Shown piece by piece: positions 25,399-32,754 of a stretch of DNA of 64,000 nt. The notes beneath the pieces were generated by a model. That model saw nothing but the letters and a program-made list of their open reading frames with translations, had not been told where the DNA came from and did not search any database. Every line of letters begins with the position of its first letter. Position 1 is the stretch's first letter. Origin of the DNA: Chryseobacterium pennae. Its GTDB lineage: Bacteria > Bacteroidota > Bacteroidia > Flavobacteriales > Weeksellaceae. The translations under genes and the position numbers were made by a program. The stretch spans positions 1-64,000 of the forward strand of contig NZ_QNVT01000027.1 of assembly GCF_003385515.1 (NCBI RefSeq), in the 5' to 3' direction.

Positions 25399-27063
25399 TT
25401 ATTCTTTTAATCCGGCAATATACTTTCCGGCTTTCATTCCTGAGAAAATACACCCACCGAGAAATGTTCCTTCCAAGGCCCGGTAACCATGCATTCCGCC
25501 ACCTCCAAATCCTGCCACTTCCCCTGCTGCATAAAGTCCTTCAATGATACTGTCATCATCTCTTAAAACCTGTCCGTTCAGATTGGTTTTTATTCCGCCA
25601 AGTGTTTTTCTGGTTAAAATATTCAGCCTTACCGCAATCAAAGGTCCGTTTTCAGAAGAGAGGATCTTATGGGGAGCAGCAACTCTTCCAAGCTTATCTC
25701 CCAGGTAACTTCTGGTGCTTCTGATGTAGTTAATCTGCGTATCTTTTGAAAACTTATTGTCCAGTTCTCTGTCCCTGGCTTCGATTTGGGATTTTATTTT
25801 TTCATAGTTCAGAAGTTGATTGCCAGTCAGCAGATTCATTTTCTCTACCAGATCTTTCAGATTATCTGATACAATGAAATCCTTACCATGTTCTTTAAAG
25901 GCTTCAACAGGGCCGGGAGCTTTCTTTCCAAAAATTCTCTTCAGAAAAAGAGCATAGTCTCTATTGGTAATATCCGGATTCTGTTCTGAACCGGATAGAG
26001 CAAATTCTTTTTTGATGATTTTTTGGGTCAGAATAAACCAGGAATAGGAATATCCTGTATCCTGAATGTATTTCAACGTTCCCAGCGTATCAAATCCTGG
26101 AAGAAAAGGAGCGGGGAGACGATTTCCCTTAGCATCAAACCATAATGAGGAAGGTCCCGGCAATATCCGGATTCCATGATTGGGCCAGATGGGCGCCCAA
26201 TTTTGTAACCCTTCTGTGTAATGCCACATCCGGTCGCGATTGATAATACTGGCATCTGCATTTTCAGCAATACCAATCATTTTACCATCTACATAGGCCG
26301 GAACACCACAAACCATATTTTCGGGTGGAGTTCCCAGTCTTTCGGGCCAGTTTTTCCTTACCAATTCATGATTGGCACCGATACCTCCTGAGGCAATGAT
26401 AATGTGAGGTGCAGAATATTCAAATTGGGAGATGATGTTTCTATTGGTAGCAACTCCTCTTTCCTGAGTATCATTTTCGAGAATATCACCTTTCAGACCG
26501 GTTACTTTTCTGTTTTCTACAGTCAGTTCCGTCACTCTGTGCCGGAATTTCATTTGCAGTAGCCCTTTTTCTTTGGCTTCATATGCTTTTTCCACAAAAG
26601 GTTTTATTACTCCTGTACCGGTTCCCCAGCTTACATGAAAACGGGGGACAGAGTTTCCGTGCCCGCTGGCAGATCCGTCACCACGTTCTGCCCAACCTAC
26701 CATAAACATCAGTCTGATGCCCATTTTGGAAATGTACTCATACTTTTCCCCTGCAGCAAATTTAAGATAGGCTTCTGCCCATTTCCGGGGCCAATAATCT
26801 TCATCACGATCAAAACCTGCAGTCCCTTTCCAGTCCTGTAAAGCCAATTCATAAGAATCTTTAATTCCCACTCGCCGTTGCTGGGGTGAATTAATCAGGA
26901 AAAGTCCCCCGAATGACCAGAAAGCCTGTCCACCAATATTCTGTTCAGTTTCCTGATCCAGAAGCAGTACTTTTTTCCCAGCATTTGTAATTTCCATTGC
27001 TGCTGTAAGTCCTGCCAATCCGGATCCTATGACAATCGCATCTGGCTGGAATTTTTCTTCCAT
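25399..27063 (-). CDS. FAD-binding dehydrogenase (KsdD/fumarate-reductase-like)
   Basis: A 554-residue flavoprotein of the FAD_binding_2 superfamily, COG3573-like. The dinucleotide-binding motif DAIVIGSGLAGLTAAME is at 8-24; GGQAFWSFGGLF follows, and the C-terminal FAD motif is GLYAAGEVAGFGGGG followed by HGYRALEGTFLGG. It resembles 3-ketosteroid-delta-1-dehydrogenase and fumarate reductase subunits but has no heme or quinone partner here; the true substrate is unknown. It is the first gene of a two-gene operon with an SDR. Upstream, the minus strand has TACATTTA, one mismatch from the -7 box. Confidence 0.88.
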   Translation of the reverse strand: MEEKFQPDAIVIGSGLAGLTAAMEITNAGKKVLLLDQETEQNIGGQAFWSFGGLFLINSPQQRRVGIKDSYELALQDWKGTAGFDRDEDYWPRKWAEAYLKFAAGEKYEYISKMGIRLMFMVGWAERGDGSASGHGNSVPRFHVSWGTGTGVIKPFVEKAYEAKEKGLLQMKFRHRVTELTVENRKVTGLKGDILENDTQERGVATNRNIISQFEYSAPHIIIASGGIGANHELVRKNWPERLGTPPENMVCGVPAYVDGKMIGIAENADASIINRDRMWHYTEGLQNWAPIWPNHGIRILPGPSSLWFDAKGNRLPAPFLPGFDTLGTLKYIQDTGYSYSWFILTQKIIKKEFALSGSEQNPDITNRDYALFLKRIFGKKAPGPVEAFKEHGKDFIVSDNLKDLVEKMNLLTGNQLLNYEKIKSQIEARDRELDNKFSKDTQINYIRSTRSYLGDKLGRVAAPHKILSSENGPLIAVRLNILTRKTLGGIKTNLNGQVLRDDDSIIEGLYAAGEVAGFGGGGMHGYRALEGTFLGGCIFSGMKAGKYIAGLKE

Positions 27064-27191
27064 GATAAAGTGTTTTTTTGATTCGCAATACTTTATATAA
27101 ATGTATAAAATATTTGTATTTAAATAGATACAACCCTTTCAAAAACAATAAGAAATTATTGAGATACCAGAGACTTACAATATTGAAAAAT

Positions 27192-28292
27192 TTAATCCAA
27201 AGTTTCAAATTCAATTATGGCACCAAGATCTTCCAGTTGTTTACGGTCATATTCTAACCATTTTTTGTATCCGGTGCTGAATAATATTTTAGGTTTTTTA
27301 CTGAGTTCAAGAGCTTCTGATCCTGAGAGTCCGAATTGTTTCTTCAGTAATGCAATAACCTTCATTTTATTGGGTCCTATATCCGTAATATACAAATTGA
27401 CTTCTGATCCTATTGATTCATAAGTTTCTATTGATTCTTCCTCTTCTTCCTCTTCAATACTTGTATAGACTTCTTTCCATAAAGGATTTTCCAGATCTAT
27501 ATTTTCATCAAAATATTGAATTAATGCTTCTTTATCAAATCTTAGATTCTGTATTTCCTGCAGTATTTCCTGAAATGTACTTAAACTTTCGGCTATTTTT
27601 ACAGGTTCCCAAACTCCCTGACCGTGATAGGCGAAATAGACCGGAAAATCATCTTTAGCCTCATTTAGATCAATAAAAAAAGGATCTGCAAAATAATTGG
27701 AAGCCAGAACAATCCAATCTGATTTAAATTCTCCCGGAGCATCACTCGTCAGGTCTTTATTTTCTACTGAGTTATAATGATATCCATCCTGAAAATAATA
27801 AATATGTTCTGCAGAAGTATAATTTTCCGGCAACGCAAGTCCTTCAATAATGGCTGGTTCTTTCAAAAACTGCAGAATAGAGGGGAAAGAAGCTATTTTT
27901 TGAGCTAAAATGGTATTTTCATTTTGCTTTCTCTCAAGGCTAGCCTCCGAAACGGCATTCTGTTTTCTTTCAAAAGGAAATTTCCGCTGCATCCAGTGCA
28001 TCAGATCGCGATCCAGTACTTCAAAATCTTTTTCCTGCAATACTCCATATGAACTCAGGTACACTTTTGTATTTCCTGCATCTTTGGAAATAACAGCAAC
28101 CTGCCCACCGGAATCGTCTGCCACCGGGAGATATTCGGAAATATATTCCTCAAATTCATAAGTATCATAACGTTCCTGTATCTCTTCTACTGTACGAAAC
28201 ACACGGACTACATCAAAAATAATCTCGTCTTTGTATTTTTTAGTAAAAGCCTTAATAAAATTTGCCCAGTGCTCAGGAGGATTCATTTTCAT
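27192..28292 (-). CDS. SUKH (SMI1/KNR4)-like protein with C-terminal L7/L12-like domain
   Basis: A 366-residue cytosolic protein. The N-terminal part (about 45-110) has the SUKH-like run of a Gly-rich turn and two strands (ADDSGGQVAVI, NTKVYLSSYG). A second similar unit at about 190-245 has DWIVLASNYFADPFFIDL and an F-A-Y-H-G-x-G-x-W motif. An acidic run follows near 285-295. The last 70 residues (YITDIGPNKMKVIALLKKQF, LSGSEALELSKKPKILFSTG) look like the ribosomal L7/L12 C-terminal fold. SUKH proteins often serve as immunity proteins to polymorphic toxins, but no toxin lies beside it here. Domain calls are by eye. Confidence 0.65.
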   Translation of the reverse strand: MKMNPPEHWANFIKAFTKKYKDEIIFDVVRVFRTVEEIQERYDTYEFEEYISEYLPVADDSGGQVAVISKDAGNTKVYLSSYGVLQEKDFEVLDRDLMHWMQRKFPFERKQNAVSEASLERKQNENTILAQKIASFPSILQFLKEPAIIEGLALPENYTSAEHIYYFQDGYHYNSVENKDLTSDAPGEFKSDWIVLASNYFADPFFIDLNEAKDDFPVYFAYHGQGVWEPVKIAESLSTFQEILQEIQNLRFDKEALIQYFDENIDLENPLWKEVYTSIEEEEEEESIETYESIGSEVNLYITDIGPNKMKVIALLKKQFGLSGSEALELSKKPKILFSTGYKKWLEYDRKQLEDLGAIIEFETLD

Positions 28293-28393
28293 AGAATAAA
28301 AATACTTTTAAGTTACCTTAAATCATAGCTAAGCCTTACTATGATTTGTTTTTCTCTACTAAAATACAAAAAAGAGAAATTCATCTGAAGTTT

Positions 28394-28401
28394 TATCTTT
28401 G
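28394..28401 (+). promoter_or_regulatory. Bacteroidota -7 promoter box
   Basis: TATCTTTG is an exact TAnnTTTG match ending 17 bases before the ATG of the 91-residue gene. Confidence 0.6.
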
Positions 28402-28418
28402 TAAAAAATCATATTACA

Positions 28419-28694
28419 ATGGAAGAAACTAAACCTTATCCAATATTTGCAGTAGATAAAGACGGAACCCGCCACAGCATTGATGCTGCATCCATTATTA
28501 TACAGCTCGAAGAAGAGGATATTGAAATATCACTAACCCCGCCACATCCTGTTTTTCAAGGAAAACTGACCTTAGCAACCGGTTCTGCTATTCACGGTAG
28601 GGAACAGGAGAGAGGTTCCGGAACCCGATTGATCATTGAACCGGGAGCAGCTAATGTCATCCATATCACTCCTAAAAAGAATAAAACCCTCTAA
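28419..28694 (+). CDS. Small conserved-looking protein of unknown function
   Basis: A 91-residue acidic protein that I do not recognise. It starts MEETKPYPIFAVDKDGTRHS and appears to be mostly beta strand (a repeated pattern of charged turns and I/L/V runs), with a Gly-rich segment GSAIHGREQERGSG in the middle and a basic tail. There is no signal peptide or membrane helix. Real coding is supported by an exact -7 box with a short leader and by ordinary codon use. It may be the first gene before the rhodanese, but that gene has its own promoter box. Confidence 0.7.
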   Translation: MEETKPYPIFAVDKDGTRHSIDAASIIIQLEEEDIEISLTPPHPVFQGKLTLATGSAIHGREQERGSGTRLIIEPGAANVIHITPKKNKTL

Positions 28695-28755
28695 AACACT
28701 GGTAATTATCGGAAAATATAGACCTGAACTCCTTTAAAATTCAACAAATCATTTA

Positions 28756-28763
28756 TATATTTG
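28756..28763 (+). promoter_or_regulatory. Bacteroidota -7 promoter box deciding rhodanese start
   Basis: TATATTTG is an exact TAnnTTTG match. A possible GTG start overlaps it (28763), so the real start must be the ATG at 28778. Confidence 0.6.
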
Positions 28764-28777
28764 TGAAAAATAGAAGT

Positions 28778-29206
28778 ATGAAGTATTTGTTTATGATGGT
28801 GTGCTTTGTCTGTTCCATCTTCAGCCAGGCACAGCAAGCACAGAATCCGTGGAAAGATAGTCAGCTGATGGATCCGGCATTATTGGCCTCCAGAATTGTA
28901 AAACACAAAACCAAGGATTTATTAATCATTTCTGTAGGGCCTGAAGCAATTATCAAAGGTTCTGTAGATATTGGCCCTACTCATGAGCCTGAGAATCTGG
29001 AAAAATTAAGAACTTATCTTAAAGATATTCCTAAAAATAAGGAAATTGTAATCTATTGCGGATGCTGTCCTTTCGTAAAATGCCCGAATATTCGTCCTGC
29101 ATTTAATTTATTGATGGAAATGGGTTTTAAAAATGCTCAACTTTTAAATCTTCCTAAAAACATAAAAACCGATTGGCTGGATAAAGATTATCCAACAAAT
29201 GATTAA
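28778..29206 (+). CDS. Periplasmic rhodanese-like protein with Cys-rich loop
   Basis: A 142-residue exported protein from the ATG at 28778; signal peptide about 1-18 (MKYLFMMVCFVCSIFSQAQ). The body has rhodanese features: a helix start DPALLASRI, strand KDLLIISVGP, and the active-loop strand IVIYC followed by GCCPFVKCPNIRPAF. The normal loop is Cys-x4-Arg; here the loop is enlarged and holds C94, C96, C97 and C102 before R106, so a redox or metal role is as likely as sulfur transfer. Its stop overlaps an alternative start of the TlpA-like lipoprotein, pointing to a coupled two-gene periplasmic thiol system. Confidence 0.78.
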   Translation: MKYLFMMVCFVCSIFSQAQQAQNPWKDSQLMDPALLASRIVKHKTKDLLIISVGPEAIIKGSVDIGPTHEPENLEKLRTYLKDIPKNKEIVIYCGCCPFVKCPNIRPAFNLLMEMGFKNAQLLNLPKNIKTDWLDKDYPTND

Positions 29207-29207
29207 T

Positions 29208-29711
29208 ATGAAAACGAGTTGTATACTATTATTTTTAATCCTGTTTTCAGGATGTACCTTCGCTCAAAATAAGATAGAAGTAGGGAAGAAGGCTCCTGAA
29301 ATAGTAATGTCTCAAGCAGATGGATCTCCATTTTCGCTTTCAAGCTTAAAGGGAAAATTGGTTCTTGTTGATTTCTGGGCCACCTGGTGTGCTCCGTGTG
29401 TAGGAGAGCAACCGGAATTGAAAAAGCTATATGACACCTATTCTGATCAGGTAAAAGCTAATAAATTTGAGATCCTGGGTGTTTCTCTGGATAAAAATAA
29501 AGAGAGCTGGCAGAAAGCGATTGATCGATTTAGTATCAACTGGCTACAGATCAGTGATTTAAAATTCTGGAAAAGCCCTGTAGCAAAAGCCTATGAAATA
29601 GATGAACTGCCTTTCAATGTTATTATTGATGGTGAAGGAACCATCATCGCTAAAAACCTACATGAAAAGGAACTTGAAGAATTTTTAAAGAAAAGTTTAG
29701 GTCAGAATTAA
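29208..29711 (+). CDS. TlpA-like thioredoxin-fold lipoprotein
   Basis: A 167-residue envelope protein. An ATG at 29199 is also in frame, but the ATG at 29208, just after the rhodanese stop, gives a clean lipoprotein signal ending LFSGC, with the lipidated Cys at about 16. The thioredoxin fold carries FWATWCAPC (CxxC redox pair near residue 60), the strand ILGVSLDKNKESW and the cis-Pro segment ELPFNVII. It is a TlpA/ResA-type thiol-disulfide reductase, possibly for cytochrome maturation or periplasmic protein repair. It pairs with the Cys-rich rhodanese and ends at a strong terminator. Confidence 0.88.
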   Translation: MKTSCILLFLILFSGCTFAQNKIEVGKKAPEIVMSQADGSPFSLSSLKGKLVLVDFWATWCAPCVGEQPELKKLYDTYSDQVKANKFEILGVSLDKNKESWQKAIDRFSINWLQISDLKFWKSPVAKAYEIDELPFNVIIDGEGTIIAKNLHEKELEEFLKKSLGQN

Positions 29712-29731
29712 GATCGGAAGAATAACGATAC

Positions 29732-29767
29732 AAAAGAGTGGTCAGGGTGGCCACTCTTTTTGTTTTT
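29732..29767 (+). terminator. Rho-independent terminator
   Basis: AAAAGAGTGGTCA, loop GGG, then TGGCCACTCTTTTT: a stem of about 13 bp with one G-T pair, followed by a T tract. It ends the rhodanese/TlpA operon. Confidence 0.85.
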
Positions 29768-30155
29768 TGACAGTTGTTTGTGCATTAGAATCGGAGCTGA
29801 TTTAGCTGTTGTTATCAATCAGAAAGTTATAGAGGGAAGACGTTCCCGATTGATAAGTTTTTTTCGGTCAAGTTTTATTAATTTCTTGAATTAATGCGGT
29901 AAAAGTAAGGAATAAATTTACAAAAATCACAATTAAGGGAATAATTAATATGTTAATCTTTGCTTTTAAATAAGTAACAATTAGTTAATAATAGAAGATG
30001 AATAAAGGAAAATATTTGTTAACCATCAGAGACAAAACAGGTTAGAATACTTTGAATATTCATTTTCAAAAAATGGAAAAGAATTTCATATGCTGTTAGA
30101 AGCAATTCATATACAATAAAAACAAATATTTCATCATGATATCTATCTTAGATTC
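29768..30155. other. Intergenic region before DoxX gene
   Basis: About 390 AT-rich bases with no supportable gene. It contains AATCTTTG near 29955, one mismatch from the -7 box, and several A/T runs. No repeat or hairpin was found beyond the terminator to its left. Confidence 0.45.
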
Positions 30156-30551
30156 ATGAAAAAGAACTTCTACCTCAGATTTGCATTGTCTGTTATCTTA
30201 CTTATGCATAGTGTGATTTCTATTTTTAGTGGCGATGTTAATAATTTTGGAATCAATTATCTTAATACCATAGGCTATGCGCCTATAGGACTGTACCTTG
30301 CGTGGGCTATAAAACTGACACATCTTGTTTCAGTTCCATTACTTTGGCTGGATCGTTGTATACAACCGGTTGCCATCAGTAATATTATCATTTTGATTTT
30401 TGGAATTTATTATATTCATTGGGGGAATGGTTGGTTTGTGGTAGGAGGCGGAAGCAATGGAATTGAATTTAATATTCTTTTGATATTTTCTTTTATCAAT
30501 CTCGTGTACCCTGAAGTTCGTTTAAAAAAAGGATCAACAAAAATATTGTAA
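30156..30551 (+). CDS. DoxX-family membrane protein
   Basis: A 131-residue protein with four membrane segments (about 8-25, 45-62, 70-88, 105-120). The segment NTIGYAPIGLYLAWAIKLTHL and the C-terminal GWFVVGGGSNGIEFNILLI fit DoxX-like proteins common in Bacteroidota. Some relatives take part in thiosulfate oxidation or redox complexes; nothing here shows that. It is a single gene upstream of the LytS-type kinase. Family call only. Confidence 0.75.
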   Translation: MKKNFYLRFALSVILLMHSVISIFSGDVNNFGINYLNTIGYAPIGLYLAWAIKLTHLVSVPLLWLDRCIQPVAISNIIILIFGIYYIHWGNGWFVVGGGSNGIEFNILLIFSFINLVYPEVRLKKGSTKIL

Positions 30552-30714
30552 TTTGATCTTTATTTTGAACTGTTAAGAAGGATTAATAAAACATTTTTGA
30601 TATTACTGTATTAATCCTATAGGTTGTTTGTAGATGAAAGAACTGTTTTTATAGCTTTTATATTTTTATATTTGACTGAACAATATTACTTTGTACTTTT
30701 AAATCGTAATAAGC

Positions 30715-31788
30715 TTGAAATCAATCATAAAATCCAAGGTACAGATTCATTTGCTTTTTTGGATATTGTATTATATTCTGGAGGCCTATCTTGACTTTTA
30801 CTGGTCCAGATACCAGTTTCCGGATTTCACTTGGCAGATACGGCTTCAGAATACCCTTCTTCTGGAACTGGGGTATCTTCTGATTAAAATTCCTCTTGCT
30901 TATTTATTATTGTATGTGTATGAAAAGATTCATTTTAATAAGGTTATTAAATGTATTCTCTATATTCTGATTATTATACTCGCCGTTTTAGGACATCGGT
31001 TTTTTACCCATTATATTATTTATCCTTATATCTATGGAGTCACTGAGACTTTAGGTGATAAGCAGCCTTCCGGATTTATCAACGGTCTGGTGGCTTTCAA
31101 TTCCTTTATGGATCTTATTTTTATGGTTGGATTGGTTTTCGGAGTAGAAATTACAAGACAGAAAAACATGCTGAAAGAACAGATTTCTCAATTGAAATCG
31201 GAAAAACTGGATCAGGAACTTACCATGTTAAAAGCCCAGATCAATCCTCACTTTCTGTTTAACACTCTGAATAATATCTATGGAATGGCTCTTAAAAAGG
31301 CAGATGAAACCCCTGATGTAATTCTCCAGCTCTCCAAAATCATGCGGTACAATATCTATGAAGCGGCTGAAAAAAGTATTTCCATAGAAAAAGATATTGA
31401 AAATATTAAGGATTTTTTACAGATTCAGAAAATAAGACATCACCATCTTAGTGTGCAATTACAGGAAAGCATTGATAATCCTTCTCAGGAAATTTCACCG
31501 CTTATCCTGATTCAGTTTGTTGAAAATGCTTTTAAGCATGGTGTTTCCGAAAGTCTGGGAGAGTCTTTTATTACCATTGATATTAAACTGGCAGACGGAA
31601 TTCTTACCTATTCTATTGAAAATTCCAAAGAAGAGAGAGCTCATCAGCATTCTACTAAAATAGGACTGAAAAATATCCGCCGCCAGCTTGAACTGCTTTA
31701 TCCTAAACACAGGCTAACTGTTGAGAATAAAACTGACCGATATATTGTGCAACTCAAAATTGATTTCAATGATACATCCAACCTCTAA
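30715..31788 (+). CDS. LytS-type sensor histidine kinase (TTG start)
   Basis: A 357-residue membrane kinase of the His_kinase (PF06580) family. No ATG precedes the first helix, so TTG at 30715 is taken. Four membrane helices lie at about 10-30, 42-65, 78-98 and 125-145, then a coiled coil (MLKEQISQLKSEKLDQEL). The phospho-acceptor motif is QINPHFLFNTLNNI, with an N box FVENAFKHGV; the HATPase is short, as usual for this family. The LytTR regulator overlaps its 3' end by 20 bases (31769-31788), so the two are co-translated. The SusC/SusD pair downstream is a plausible target. Confidence 0.92.
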   Translation: MKSIIKSKVQIHLLFWILYYILEAYLDFYWSRYQFPDFTWQIRLQNTLLLELGYLLIKIPLAYLLLYVYEKIHFNKVIKCILYILIIILAVLGHRFFTHYIIYPYIYGVTETLGDKQPSGFINGLVAFNSFMDLIFMVGLVFGVEITRQKNMLKEQISQLKSEKLDQELTMLKAQINPHFLFNTLNNIYGMALKKADETPDVILQLSKIMRYNIYEAAEKSISIEKDIENIKDFLQIQKIRHHHLSVQLQESIDNPSQEISPLILIQFVENAFKHGVSESLGESFITIDIKLADGILTYSIENSKEERAHQHSTKIGLKNIRRQLELLYPKHRLTVENKTDRYIVQLKIDFNDTSNL

Positions 31789-32470
31789 AAAATACAACTG
31801 TATTATTGTAGAAGACGAGCCCATTGCCGCAGAAATTCTCGAAACTTTTATTTCCCGGGATCCGGAACTGAATCTGACAGGCACATGTTCTGATGCTGTA
31901 CATGCAAGCAATCTTTTGAGTATTCATAAAGTAGATCTGATGTTCTTAGATCTTCATCTCCCGGTGGTTAAAGGCTTTGAATTTTTGAAACAGCTGAAGA
32001 ATCCGCCATTTGTGATTGTAACAACAGCCTATCATCAATATGCAGTAGAGGGATATGAACTGAATATTGCAGATTATTTACTGAAACCTATTCCTTATGA
32101 ACGGTTTGTAACAGCCGTTGGTAAATTTAAATACTTAATGGAAGCTGAAGATGCCTTACTGGAAATGGCTGAACGCGATCATATTTTTATCAGCAGTGGC
32201 AAGAAACAGATTAAGATCATTCTACAGGACATTTTTTATATCGAAAGTTTAAGGGAATACATTCATATTCATACTAAAACAGAGACATTTACCTTTAAAA
32301 TGCCAATCAGTAAAATAGAGACAAGTCTAAACCCGAATATCTTTACCCGTATTCATAAGTCCTATATTATTTCCAAACCAAAAATCGAAGTAAAATCTGC
32401 AACCGTTGTACAGATTAAAGGCAAAAAGCTTCCTATTGGCCGGACTTACAAGCCATTTATTGACTTGTAG
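31769..32470 (+). CDS. LytTR-family response regulator
   Basis: A 233-residue regulator from the ATG at 31769 (MIHPTSKKYNCIIVEDEP); an ATG 48 bases earlier would only add a tail read through the kinase gene. Receiver domain: acidic pair EDEP, phospho-acceptor Asp in LMFLDLHLPVVKGFE, Lys in YLLKPI. The C-terminal LytTR DNA-binding domain begins about residue 135 (IFISSGKKQIKIILQDIFYIE) and has the usual FTRIHKSYII motif. Partner of the kinase immediately upstream. Confidence 0.93.
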   Translation: MIHPTSKKYNCIIVEDEPIAAEILETFISRDPELNLTGTCSDAVHASNLLSIHKVDLMFLDLHLPVVKGFEFLKQLKNPPFVIVTTAYHQYAVEGYELNIADYLLKPIPYERFVTAVGKFKYLMEAEDALLEMAERDHIFISSGKKQIKIILQDIFYIESLREYIHIHTKTETFTFKMPISKIETSLNPNIFTRIHKSYIISKPKIEVKSATVVQIKGKKLPIGRTYKPFIDL

Positions 32471-32476
32471 GATTTA

Positions 32477-32531
32477 AAACCACCCCGTTAAAAATTAGAG
32501 GAATTTTTGCCACCCCTTCAGAGGAGGGGAA
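32477..32531. repeat. CACCCC-type intergenic hairpin element
   Basis: Two CACCCC words (32481, 32511) flank AAAAATT-AGAGG-AATTTTT (32490-32508), and the second leads into a 7-bp stem CCCCTTC-AGA-GGAGGGG (32513-32529). I recall similar CACCCC...GAGGGG elements as frequent between genes in Chryseobacterium and Flavobacterium; copy number cannot be checked here. Confidence 0.45.
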
Positions 32532-32754
32532 TGTATAGTCCTTCAATTCAGGAGTTGTGGAAGCTGCAGATTTCCAAAGTATTTTAAATCATTTAAAATA
32601 CTGTAATATATTTTATTCCAGTAATAACAAAAACAATCTCCGTAACTCATTACTCATATTTTAGTAGACTGCATCCTGCCATTCATATATAGATTTCACG
32701 ATATTCTTCACCAATTATTGAATTTTGAATAAACAATAAGCAAAATCAATAATT

